Part shown: positions 14,411 to 21,310 of the stretch, one piece after another
Position numbering within the stretch: the stretch's first letter is position 1
Layout of the letters: every line of letters begins with the position of its first letter
Assembly (NCBI GenBank): GCA_035541995.1
Contig: DATKMG010000826.1
Location: 1-22,853 of the forward strand
Origin: DATKMG01 sp035541995
GTDB lineage: Bacteria; Acidobacteriota; Terriglobia; Versatilivoradales; Versatilivoraceae
Direction: 5' to 3'
DNA: 22,853 nt
The notes under the pieces: model-generated
Seen by the model: the letters and a program-made list of their open reading frames with translations, nothing else
What the model was told of the DNA's origin: nothing
The model's database searches: none
Translations under genes and position numbers: made by a program

Positions 14411-15790
14411 ATGCGAGCCATTCCGAGCCTGAAAATCAGCATCTCCGGAGTCAGAGGCATAATAGGCGATTCGCTGACTCCCTCCTTGTTGACCCGCTTT
14501 GCACAGGCCTTTGGCACCTATGTGGGCTCGGGTACGATTGTCATCGGGCGGGATACGCGCACCTCCGGTGAAATGGTCCGACAGGCAGTAGTTGCGGGAT
14601 TGCTTTCGAGCGGTTGCAGGGTGGTAGACCTGGATGTCTGCCCCGTTCCAACAATCCAGTGGATGGTGCGCCACCTCCGTAGCCAGGGAGGCATCGCTAT
14701 TACTGCCAGTCACAATCCCGCTGAATGGAATGCGCTGAAGTTCATCGGTCCCGAAGGGCTGTTCCTGGCGGGGGGTCAAGCCGGGGATTTGCTAGATATT
14801 TATCACCAGGGCGAATACACCAAGGTCAACAGTTCAGAAATTCGCCAGGTCGAAGCCACGAGTGGAGCCATCGATCTACACATCAAAGCCATCTTAGACG
14901 CTCTCGGGCCATTGCCTTCAGTTTCCAGGAAACTGCGGGTCGTCCTGGACGCCTGTAACGGAGCAGGTTCCATAATCGGACCTCGGCTGTTGGAAGCCCT
15001 CGGAGTGGTTGCGATTCCGATCCACAACACCCCCGATGGCCTTTTCCCCCGTCCGGCTGAACCGATTCCAGAGAATTTAGGAATTCTCTGCGAAGCGGTT
15101 CGTCAGCACCATGCCGATATCGGCTTTGCCCAGGATATGGACGCTGACCGACTAGCGGTGATATCAGAGTCAGGGAATCCCATCGGCGAAGAACTCACCC
15201 TCGTATTAGCCACCCGCTACGTCCTGAGACGTGAAAAAGGACCTGTAGTGGTGAACCTCTCGACCACGCAAGCCATTGAAGCCGTGGCAGCACGTTTTGG
15301 CTGCCCGGTCTTTCGAACCCGGATCGGAGAAGCCAATGTGACCGAAGGGATGAAGCGGGAAAAGGCTGTCATCGGGGGCGAGGGGAATGGAGGCGTCATC
15401 TATCCTCGCATCAACTTTGCCCGCGATAGCCATGTCGGCATGGCCCTGATCCTGCACCTGCTGGTAGAGTCGCAGCGTCCATTGTCGTCTCTGCTATCCG
15501 AGTTTCCTTCTTACCAGATGGTCAAGGAGAAACTGGAGTGCCCTTCTGATAAGATTCGCGGCGTTCTTAACCTCATCAGGGCTCAGTACGCGAACTATTC
15601 CTTAGACTTGCGCGATGGGGTCAAAGTGAAGGTAGAGGGCGGCTGGTTTCACGTTCGCGGCTCCAACACAGAACCGATTATCCGGCTCGTTGCAGAAGGG
15701 GAGTCGACCGAAATCCTAAACCGAATTCGAACTACCGTTTTCCAGCAAGTCCGAGATTACCTCCTGACGCAGGTCCAGCCTGTGCCTTAG
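14411..15790 (+). CDS. Phosphoglucosamine/phosphomannomutase-type phosphohexomutase
   Basis: A 459-residue protein, a tandem paralogue of the preceding gene, with all catalytic loops intact: ITASHNPAEWNALKF with Ser100, DMDADR (242-247) for Mg2+, GGEGNGGVIYP for sugar binding and RGSNTEPIIRL for phosphate binding. The GEGNGG form resembles archaeal and deep-branching GlmM-like enzymes. It should interconvert a hexose or hexosamine 6-phosphate and 1-phosphate, supplying the neighbouring nucleotidyltransferase. The substrate is not determined. A strong ribosome binding site GGGGGAGG lies just before the ATG, inside the end of the first mutase. Its stop TAG shares bases with the stop of the opposite-strand hsdR relic. 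Confidence 0.9.
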   Translation: MRAIPSLKISISGVRGIIGDSLTPSLLTRFAQAFGTYVGSGTIVIGRDTRTSGEMVRQAVVAGLLSSGCRVVDLDVCPVPTIQWMVRHLRSQGGIAITASHNPAEWNALKFIGPEGLFLAGGQAGDLLDIYHQGEYTKVNSSEIRQVEATSGAIDLHIKAILDALGPLPSVSRKLRVVLDACNGAGSIIGPRLLEALGVVAIPIHNTPDGLFPRPAEPIPENLGILCEAVRQHHADIGFAQDMDADRLAVISESGNPIGEELTLVLATRYVLRREKGPVVVNLSTTQAIEAVAARFGCPVFRTRIGEANVTEGMKREKAVIGGEGNGGVIYPRINFARDSHVGMALILHLLVESQRPLSSLLSEFPSYQMVKEKLECPSDKIRGVLNLIRAQYANYSLDLRDGVKVKVEGGWFHVRGSNTEPIIRLVAEGESTEILNRIRTTVFQQVRDYLLTQVQPVP

Positions 15791-15903
15791 ATCGCCTGCC
15801 CCTCGTGCGACTCGTCGGACCGTGACGGGTCGCAAGGATGGCCGGTCAGCGCCGTACAGATGACGTGTCCCAGGCCCTTCTCGCTGGTGTCGGTCTTGGT
15901 CAT
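15787..15903 (-). pseudogene. hsdR relic: N-terminal fragment of type I restriction subunit R
   Basis: A 38-codon minus-strand frame from ATG 15903 reads MTKTDTSEKGLGHVICTALT then GHPCDPSRSDESHEGQAI. The TDTSEKGLxxLIxxALTGxPCDP pattern is what I recall as the opening of a group of HsdR proteins (normally about 1000 residues). The frame then stops at TAA, at the end of the mutase operon, and no other restriction-modification gene is present. This looks like the stump of a lost type I locus. The assignment rests on one motif from memory. Confidence 0.5.
15806..15834 (+). terminator. Possible terminator hairpin after the mutase operon
   Basis: TGCGACTCGTC (15806-15816) pairs with GACGGGTCGCA (15824-15834) over 11 pairs including one T-G wobble, with a seven-base loop, 16 bases after the mutase stop. 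There is no T tract, so it is not a canonical intrinsic terminator. It also lies inside the hsdR relic and may be coincidental. Confidence 0.25.
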
Positions 15904-15926
15904 GTTGCACCATCCATGATTCTTCC

Positions 15927-15946
15927 GACAGGCATGAATGCCTGTC
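15927..15946. repeat. GACAGGCAT palindrome
   Basis: GACAGGCATGAATGCCTGTC has nine-base arms around GA. Similar GACAGGCAT/ATGCCTGTC palindromes are scattered between genes in many environmental genomes. Here it sits 23 bases upstream of the hsdR relic's ATG. Confidence 0.45.
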
Positions 15947-15995
15947 TCCACTCTCTCTGTCGTGTTTTCCGGACAAGATTCCTCCACTACCCACT

Positions 15996-17126
15996 TCATA
16001 TTGAGTACCCTGACTCAACTCTCTTTTTCAGGGCATTCAATATATCCGTCGATGCAGAACCAAACGGGTAACGCTCGATTTCAGAAAGCCGGACCCATCG
16101 TGCATTACCGCGCCTTGTGAGTCTTCGCTCCGAAGGGTTCAACTCAGCAAGATAGGCATGAACCGTGATTCGATGTTTAGTGATGATATGCTTCACTGTT
16201 ACTAACTTTTCTTTCACATGGATTTTCAAACCCAGATCCCGACGAATTCGGCTGACCAGTGAACGCTTTAATTCTCCAGTTCGCCTGGATTCATACCCCG
16301 GAAATTCCCAGAAGTCACACAGGACTCGAACGCCCTTCCGTTTTACAATGAGGTATCGACCCTGGTGCCCGACGATCGCCACCGCTTGTTGAGATTCCAC
16401 TCTCCCGGGCCTGACTGTCTTTCGCGGCAACTGATCTTCGACGCCCTCCTGTCTCGCCAAACATTCTGAACTCCATGGACACAGGAGGCAGGCTGGGGAG
16501 CGAGGGGAACAAATGGTGGCCCCCAGTTCCATCAGGGCTTGGTTGAAGTTTCCAGGGGACTTTCTGGAAAGCAACTGCCCGGCAAGATTCCACAAATTCT
16601 CCTTGAATTTTGAGGTTTGTGAATCCTCTGTCAAAAGGAATAGTCTCGAAAGAACCCGCGTTACATTGCCGTCGACCACAGGATAAGGCCTGTTGAATGC
16701 TATGCTCAGGATCGCTCCAGCCGTATATCGACCTATCCCGGGCAGACCCAGTAGATCGCGATGCTCGCTTGGAAATCTCCCTCCATGGTTCTTTACGATC
16801 TCCCGAGCAGTTTTCTGCAAATAACGAACCCGGGCGTAGTACCCCAAACCCGCCCAGGCACGTAGAAGGTCCTGAGGGTTGGCGTCAGCTAGTGCCTGAA
16901 AATTGGGGAAGGCTTCCAGAAAACTCCGGAAGAAAGGAATCACGGTCTGCACCTGGGTTTGTTGCAGCATTACCTCTGAAATCCAGATTGCATAAACATC
17001 GTGACTGTCCCGCCAAGGAAGGTCCCTCCGGTTATGGTGATACCAGTCTAGCAACTTCCGTCGAAGACGACTTTTCTTCGCCAGTAACAGAGAGGATCTG
17101 GATTTGAATGAGAAATGACCTCTCAT
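15996..17126 (-). CDS. mutY: A/G-specific adenine DNA glycosylase MutY
   Basis: A 376-residue protein with the full MutY layout. RDLPWRDSHDVYAIWISEVM then LQQTQVQTV holds the catalytic Glu. LLGLPGIGRYTAGAI is the helix-hairpin-helix. PVVDGNVTRVLSRL carries the active-site Asp. CSPRSPACLLCPWSSEC (C-x6-C-x2-C-x5-C) binds a 4Fe-4S cluster. The C-terminal part, from about residue 245 (AVAIVGHQGRYLIVKRKGVR, FWEFPGYES), is the MutT-like 8-oxoguanine-recognition domain, which separates MutY from Nth. It removes adenine mispaired with 8-oxoG. The ATG at 17126 follows the DUF547 gene's stop by five bases on the same strand, so the two are probably one transcript. Confidence 0.96.
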   Translation of the reverse strand: MRGHFSFKSRSSLLLAKKSRLRRKLLDWYHHNRRDLPWRDSHDVYAIWISEVMLQQTQVQTVIPFFRSFLEAFPNFQALADANPQDLLRAWAGLGYYARVRYLQKTAREIVKNHGGRFPSEHRDLLGLPGIGRYTAGAILSIAFNRPYPVVDGNVTRVLSRLFLLTEDSQTSKFKENLWNLAGQLLSRKSPGNFNQALMELGATICSPRSPACLLCPWSSECLARQEGVEDQLPRKTVRPGRVESQQAVAIVGHQGRYLIVKRKGVRVLCDFWEFPGYESRRTGELKRSLVSRIRRDLGLKIHVKEKLVTVKHIITKHRITVHAYLAELNPSERRLTRRGNARWVRLSEIERYPFGSASTDILNALKKRVESGYSI

Positions 17127-17131
17127 CCGAC

Positions 17132-18007
17132 TCAGAAGGCAGGATGGAGCGCCTGGTCATTGAGGGACCAGTCAAAGTCAAGGTATTCGGTCTTGAGGTT
17201 GGGATGAGCTTCAAGCAGTTTCTTCCGCCCGCTTGACAAATAGAGCGCCAAATAATTCCGAATTTCGGGCTTGGATCCAGGGTGTTTCAATGAGTACCAG
17301 TACAGGAAATCACCCTCGTACCAGCTGGGAGCAAAGATCTTTGACAACCGGAGCTTTCCGTCTGTCTCGTCGATTTGAACATTCTGGGTTTCTTCAATGA
17401 ATGATCGTGCACCGTCGTCGAGTTGTTCGCTCAACCTTTCCGGTAAGAACGGTTCACGTCGCAGGCGGGGACACCCCATGGAGGCATAAACCAGCGTAAA
17501 GTGAATCCGCGGATCCTGGTAGCGTTTGCGGATGATTTCATTTTCGATGTGCCGCAATGTGTACTTCCGTCTGCCAGTTTCAAATTTCATCCTCCAGAAA
17601 AAGCCGTACAAGTACTTGATACTGCGAATGCTCTTGGTGGGATAGTTGTCTGTGACTCCTTTAAGAGCAAACGCGTTGTAAGCGTTGATCCAATAGGCCA
17701 GTTGAGTCTCCCGGTTGGGAAATATCTCGGGGTGGTTCTCGGGACTTGTCTTGGCCAACTGCTGCACGAAAGCCCTCAATTCCGCCCCAGCGGATTTCAG
17801 CCTTTGATAGTTCACCAGACCATTTTGATCTACGTAAGTCTTGAGGGTCTCAGCATAAAGTGAATAGTCAAATGGAATGGGGGTGGAGGCCATCAACCGG
17901 GGGGGAAAGAACTCAAGAATCAGGTAAGGCAGGATGACCAGGACAACGGTTTTGATTTGATGAATTGCCTTAGCACCTTGAAGCGCTGTTCCAGTGGACC
18001 CTACCAA
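17132..18007 (-). CDS. DUF547 domain protein, exported or membrane-anchored
   Basis: A 291-residue protein. An N-terminal hydrophobic stretch, TVVLVILPYLILEFFPPRLM, suggests export or anchoring. The rest matches DUF547: YVDQNGLVNYQRLKSAGAEL, RETQLAYWINAYNAFALKGV, IENEIIRKRYQDPRIHFTLV then YASMGCPRLRREPF. The conserved NAYNAF and HFTLVxASxGCPxL motifs are typical, and the Cys is almost invariant in the family. Function is unknown; an enzymatic role with a Cys/His centre is sometimes suspected. The start is TTG at 18007, supported by AGGAG six bases upstream. It is the promoter-proximal partner of mutY. Confidence 0.87.
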   Translation of the reverse strand: MVGSTGTALQGAKAIHQIKTVVLVILPYLILEFFPPRLMASTPIPFDYSLYAETLKTYVDQNGLVNYQRLKSAGAELRAFVQQLAKTSPENHPEIFPNRETQLAYWINAYNAFALKGVTDNYPTKSIRSIKYLYGFFWRMKFETGRRKYTLRHIENEIIRKRYQDPRIHFTLVYASMGCPRLRREPFLPERLSEQLDDGARSFIEETQNVQIDETDGKLRLSKIFAPSWYEGDFLYWYSLKHPGSKPEIRNYLALYLSSGRKKLLEAHPNLKTEYLDFDWSLNDQALHPAF

Positions 18008-18118
18008 TTGTATCTCCTGTTCAACCTGATATAGTCAAGGAAATCGTTGAATACATATTGGGGAATCTTGCCGAGCCAGCAGGGCTCCGAAGTGCCAACG
18101 TGCGCGCTTGGGTCCCCA

Positions 18119-18892
18119 TCAATACCGGTTGTACCTTTCCAGGGCTTTTAACATAGATTTCTGCTCCTTAATAATCGGAATCATCTTGTTCTCTTTCTCA
18201 TCGTACTGACGAAGCAAGTCTACAACCTGGGCTACCTTCTCTCCCGGGATAACGACAACTCCCGTGACGTCCCCAACAACATAGTCCCCCGGGCGGACGA
18301 GCACCCCTCCACATGTCACTGGCACCTGTTTGGCGACACTCACATAGCGACCCACCGAGGTGGCGGGTGTCACGCTGCGGGAGAACACTGGAAATCCAAT
18401 TTCCTCGATTTCGTCAATATCTCGAGCCCCTCCGTCAATGACGGCACCCGCCAACCCCCGGACCTTGGCAGTCGTAGACATCAAGTTTCCGATGCCCGCG
18501 GTTTCCATACCATCCTCTAGGACGTAGACCAGAACACTTCCGGGAGGTGCTTCGTCAAGGATCTGCAAGGCATAATTTGGGTACTCCCGTTTGTCGGTTT
18601 TCAAAACGGGACGAAGGACTGCAGTAGCAGCCGGTCCAGCGATTTTGGTTTTGAAGACCGGTTTCATGTCATGAACCATGAAGCCCCGCTGACCGGTAGC
18701 TTCATCTACAGCGTCGGCAATGTTCCCGGTACTGGCCTTCTTAAGCTCTGCAACAATCTCTGCCGGACCCGGGGATCCGCTATTCCGAGGAACCGCCGTC
18801 AACTCGGGATTCCAGTGACGACTCGTGAAGATCAGAAAACTGAGGCTGGCAAAGAAAACTGCCACTGTCCAACCGATGTGTTGCCTTTTCAT
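18119..18892 (-). CDS. RraA-like family protein with N-terminal signal/anchor
   Basis: A 257-residue protein. The segment IVAELKKASTGNIADAVDEA onward, the central PGSVLVYV and VIDGGARDIDEIEEIGFPVF, and the end GDYVVGDVTGVVVIPGEKV are the RraA/4-hydroxy-4-methyl-2-oxoglutarate aldolase fold. DGGxRD contains the Arg and Asp that hold substrate and metal in the aldolases. An N-terminal hydrophobic stretch (HIGWTVAVFFASLSFLIF) is unusual for this normally cytoplasmic family. The start at 18892 is chosen because GGAGG lies six bases upstream; a longer in-frame opening to 18961 has no support. An extended -10 promoter lies about 45 bases upstream. Actual activity (aldolase, decarboxylase or other) cannot be told. 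Confidence 0.85.
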   Translation of the reverse strand: MKRQHIGWTVAVFFASLSFLIFTSRHWNPELTAVPRNSGSPGPAEIVAELKKASTGNIADAVDEATGQRGFMVHDMKPVFKTKIAGPAATAVLRPVLKTDKREYPNYALQILDEAPPGSVLVYVLEDGMETAGIGNLMSTTAKVRGLAGAVIDGGARDIDEIEEIGFPVFSRSVTPATSVGRYVSVAKQVPVTCGGVLVRPGDYVVGDVTGVVVIPGEKVAQVVDLLRQYDEKENKMIPIIKEQKSMLKALERYNRY

Positions 18893-18934
18893 TGAAGACC
18901 TCCAACCTCCCGTGAGGATAAAAAAGGCAACGCG

Positions 18935-18943
18935 ATTATAACA
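18935..18943 (-). promoter_or_regulatory. Extended -10 promoter for the RraA-like gene
   Basis: The minus strand reads TGTTATAAT, a perfect extended -10 (TGnTATAAT). No good -35 is visible, as is usual for this type. Transcription would start about 35 bases before the ATG. Confidence 0.55.
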
Positions 18944-19011
18944 GGAAATACTGGAATTCACTTACTTTGGCAGCATGCGAAGAACCGGGACTATGACGCT
19001 TAGCCGGTATC

Positions 19012-19057
19012 AGGTCATTAAAGTGACCTTGTGTTACAGACAACACCGCAATACAAT
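19012..19057 (+). promoter_or_regulatory. Candidate promoter and operator for the small unknown gene
   Basis: TTGTGT (19029-19034), 17 bases, TACAAT (19052-19057). A perfect inverted repeat AGGTCA-N6-TGACCT (19012-19029) touches the -35 box and a weaker one, GTGTT-N6-AACAC, follows it. This is the divergent region between the RraA-like gene and the small gene, so a bound regulator could act on either. Confidence 0.4.
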
Positions 19058-19080
19058 TGGTTGTCGGGAGGCCCATGCGG

Positions 19081-19293
19081 ATGTCGGCGGAAATAAAGTA
19101 CGTAATATTCAAGGAGTTTCCAAATGGGATAATTCGCCAGGTGAACATGAAGCCTCTCGATACCGTGGAACAAGCCGAAAGCCTCGCTGAAGAATTATCT
19201 CTGGCAACCGGAACACCTCATTACTGGATGGAAATGCCCCCAGAGAAACAGTCCCTGTATCCCACCCGGACCGGCTCCGATACGGTCTGTTGA
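19081..19293 (+). CDS. Small protein of unknown function
   Basis: Seventy residues, beginning MSAEIKYVIFKEFPNGIIRQ and continuing with VEQAESLAEELSLATGTPHY and WMEMPPEKQSLYP. I do not recognise it. It has no membrane segment or Cys motif beyond a C-terminal Cys. It looks like a small alpha/beta protein. Support for being real comes from a GGGAGG ribosome binding site, a well-spaced promoter candidate upstream and natural-looking composition. ATG at 19075 is an equally possible start (two residues longer). The gene precedes the FliK-like gene by 77 bases on the same strand but may be transcribed separately. Confidence 0.55.
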   Translation: MSAEIKYVIFKEFPNGIIRQVNMKPLDTVEQAESLAEELSLATGTPHYWMEMPPEKQSLYPTRTGSDTVC

Positions 19294-19326
19294 ATCAATG
19301 ACATCCCCCTCTCATTCTTAATCCTA

Positions 19327-19353
19327 TCAATAACTTCCTTGGAATACCGATAA
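19327..19353 (+). promoter_or_regulatory. Possible sigma-28 (FliA-type) flagellar promoter
   Basis: TCAA (19327-19330), 15 bases, ACCGATAA (19346-19353) differs at one base in each box from the sigma-28 consensus TAAA-N15-GCCGATAA. It ends 17 bases before the ATG of a FliK-like gene, which gives it context. Confidence 0.4.
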
Positions 19354-19370
19354 GTAGAATTTGAAGGCCT

Positions 19371-20513
19371 ATGGACATATCTGCTATCCAATCGGATTTA
19401 ACCCGCCTCTCGGTCTTGCGAATCGATGGAACCGAAGCCTTGTCCCTGGCATTGGGTCAGGAATTCACTGCGCGGGTTCTCAGGATCGAGACCGAAGGAC
19501 AGTTGCTCCTGAACGTGGGCGGAAAGCAGTTTTATGCTAAGACTCAGCTTCCTCTTCAAGAAGGCCAGGAAATCCGTCTCCAAGTAATGCAACCCGGTCC
19601 CCCCATCGAACTTCGATTGATTGAAAATCAGGTTGAGCCGAATCTCAAAGAATTCGGCTTGGCAGCCCTGTTGATGGCGCTCAGACAAAGCGCGCAACCC
19701 GGGCAGTCTGTGGATCCTGGACGTTTTCTGGCGGAGATCCAACGATGGGTGAACGAACGAGGAGGCGTGTTAAATACTGCACAAAGTGGACAACTAGAAA
19801 AGCTGTTACTTCCACTGGCAGTTACCTCAGGGAGTGATGAAATCCAATTATCACTCCGCAACGTCCTGGAAAACTCAGGACTCTTCTTTGAGGCAAAGCT
19901 GAGAGCTCTTCTCGAAACACTCCGGGACCCTTCTGACCTTAGCTGGAAAGACTTCTCAAACGACCTGAAGACGCTCCTTGGACAGATCTCCAAAGCCCTG
20001 GAAAAAGCTGAGCTGTTTTCCAGTTCAGCCGATCGAAATTTAATTTCCCAGCAGAAAACTCTGATTTCTGAACAATTGTTGAGTCGACAGGTGGAGGTGG
20101 CGTGGCAATGGATGAAAGATGGGAGTTTTGTTGCTGAATTACCATTACTCTTCTTTTCTGAACCAGCGAGTGCGAGGTTGCGTTTTTTTGGCAAGTCTAC
20201 CAAAGGCACGGGTCGAACTTCACGAACTCCCTTCACCATTGACGTATACCTGAGTCTGCCGCATCTGGGAAAAATGGAGGCTTGGGCACAATGGATTGAC
20301 CGACAAATAGCCGTTCGGCTCTATGTCGAGAGTCCTGAGATGCAACAAGTCTTCACCTCGCAACTGGCGGATCTCCGAGAAGGTTTAACAATGGCGGGAT
20401 TCGACAAATCTGATCTTGAAGTGAAAGTTGATCCTGTGAGGCTTTATCGAGCAAACTGGGAAGACCGAGGAATCCCTGTCCAGGAAGGGCAGGTTCTGGA
20501 CATCAAGGCCTAG
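19371..20513 (+). CDS. FliK-like flagellar hook-length control domain protein
   Basis: A 380-residue protein. The N-terminal 75 residues form a beta-rich unit (EFTARVLRIETEGQLLLNVG then GKQFYAKTQLPLQEGQEIRL), as in FliK/YlqG-like proteins. A helical middle follows. The C-terminal 110 residues contain the FliK core: DVYLSLPHLGKMEAWAQWID, RQIAVRLYVESPEMQQVF and LREGLTMAGFDKSDLEVKVD, matching LGxVEVxxxxxxxxVxVxFxAExxxxRxxLxxxxxxLRxxLxxxG. FliK measures hook length and signals FlhB to change export substrate. Here it lies five bases upstream of an FlhB C-terminal homologue, the same pairing as ylqG-ylqH in Bacillus. No other flagellar gene is in the window. A weak AAGG lies before the ATG. Confidence 0.75.
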   Translation: MDISAIQSDLTRLSVLRIDGTEALSLALGQEFTARVLRIETEGQLLLNVGGKQFYAKTQLPLQEGQEIRLQVMQPGPPIELRLIENQVEPNLKEFGLAALLMALRQSAQPGQSVDPGRFLAEIQRWVNERGGVLNTAQSGQLEKLLLPLAVTSGSDEIQLSLRNVLENSGLFFEAKLRALLETLRDPSDLSWKDFSNDLKTLLGQISKALEKAELFSSSADRNLISQQKTLISEQLLSRQVEVAWQWMKDGSFVAELPLLFFSEPASARLRFFGKSTKGTGRTSRTPFTIDVYLSLPHLGKMEAWAQWIDRQIAVRLYVESPEMQQVFTSQLADLREGLTMAGFDKSDLEVKVDPVRLYRANWEDRGIPVQEGQVLDIKA

Positions 20514-20518
20514 CACTC

Positions 20519-20803
20519 ATGAGCAACCCTGACCAACCTAGGAAAGCAGCGGCACTCCAGTATGACCGGGACAAAGACCGTGCTCCCAAACTGGTGGCCA
20601 AAGGCCAAGGGAATATTGCCGAAAAAATCTTGCAGATCGCCCAGGAAAATCAGATCCCCATCCAGCAGGATCCCAGCCTGGTTGAGATTCTCTCGCGGAT
20701 GGACTTACTGGAAGAAATACCTCCCGAATGCTATCGAGTCGTCGCCGAAATTCTTGCTTTCATATACAGAACCCAAGATAAAATTAGAACTTACGCCAGG
20801 TAG
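20519..20803 (+). CDS. FlhX-like protein (FlhB/YscU C-terminal domain homologue)
   Basis: A 94-residue soluble protein: AAALQYDRDKDRAPKLVAKG, then QGNIAEKILQIAQENQIPIQ and DPSLVEILSRMDLLEEIPPE. This corresponds to the cytoplasmic part of FlhB after its NPTH autocleavage site (PTHxAVALxYD...APxVxAKGxG). The NPTH site and the membrane domain are absent, so the protein mimics the cleaved C-terminal fragment. FlhX/YlqH proteins can partly replace this fragment in type III export. It is probably translated together with the FliK-like gene; no separate ribosome binding site is evident. Length is typical of the stand-alone family. Confidence 0.88.
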   Translation: MSNPDQPRKAAALQYDRDKDRAPKLVAKGQGNIAEKILQIAQENQIPIQQDPSLVEILSRMDLLEEIPPECYRVVAEILAFIYRTQDKIRTYAR

Positions 20804-20930
20804 AACATGCCCCCTTCGCACGACTCCGGTTTGATGGCATAGCTGGGGCGATCCCTTCGTATTCCCTGAGCGCGCTGCCGAGATACTCTCATAGCCCACA
20901 TTCGTGTTCAAACTCATCAGATGAGAGGAT

Positions 20931-21092
20931 TCAATGGGCGATGCCGGCCGGAGGACTCTCTGTGGGTTGATTCCCCGCACTCCATTCGTCAAGCCGGTGT
21001 AGATCGAAAACATAGAGCATGAAAAGGACCAGGACTAAACCCAGAATGGTGAAGATAAGAGTCCGATATTTTCGGGGGATTAGTTCAAGCAT
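20931..21092 (-). CDS. Small single-pass membrane protein
   Basis: Fifty-three residues: MLELIPRKYRTLIFTILGLV then LVLFMLYVFDLHRLDEWSAG and a polar tail. One clear transmembrane helix (about residues 12-30) is preceded by positive charges, so the N-terminus is probably cytoplasmic. GGGAGG lies nine bases before the ATG. The ATG overlaps the stop of the upstream small gene by eight bases, suggesting coupled translation. Family unknown. Confidence 0.55.
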   Translation of the reverse strand: MLELIPRKYRTLIFTILGLVLVLFMLYVFDLHRLDEWSAGNQPTESPPAGIAH

Positions 21093-21309
21093 TAGGACGT
21101 GCCTCCCTCGCAATCGGTCTAAATACCATCAGTGATCGGGACGCCCTCGTCCCGTTTTCCAGGATCTTCATATTACGCAGCTCCCGCAGGGGCATGAGGG
21201 CCGTCTCCACAATGCCCTTTGCAGGGAGAGCCCGATTCCCCCTGGATAATTCCGTGGCGCGGAGCGCGGCTGCCACTATGACATTTTCATGTACGGACCG
21301 ATGCAGCAT
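21085..21309 (-). CDS. Small protein, possibly a divergent RNA polymerase omega
   Basis: Seventy-four residues beginning MLHRSVHENVIVAAALRATE, then LSRGNRALPAKGIVETALMP and LRELRNMKILENG. The ATG is one base after the radical SAM stop (TGATATG), and the stop overlaps the next ORF, so position and spacing argue for a real gene. Third codon positions are clearly GC-rich in this frame. The pattern YExVxxAAxRAxxL...A(L)xE(I)xxxKI of RpoZ fits loosely (HENVIVAAALRATEL, PLRELRNMKI), and length fits omega. The identification is tentative; the C-terminus (SLMVFRPIAREARPNA) is not helpful. Confidence 0.45.
   Translation of the reverse strand: MLHRSVHENVIVAAALRATELSRGNRALPAKGIVETALMPLRELRNMKILENGTRASRSLMVFRPIAREARPNA
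21137..21154 (+). terminator. GC-rich hairpin followed by TTTT
   Basis: CGGGACG-CCCT-CGTCCCG followed directly by TTTTCC on the plus strand is terminator-like. It lies 330 bases after the FlhX-like stop and within the possible omega-like ORF on the other strand, so its role is uncertain. Confidence 0.3.
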
Positions 21310-21310
21310 A

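Noticed and set aside
19628..20239. 203-residue minus-strand frame
   Set aside because: Antisense shadow of the FliK-like gene, Ser/Arg-rich with no motif.
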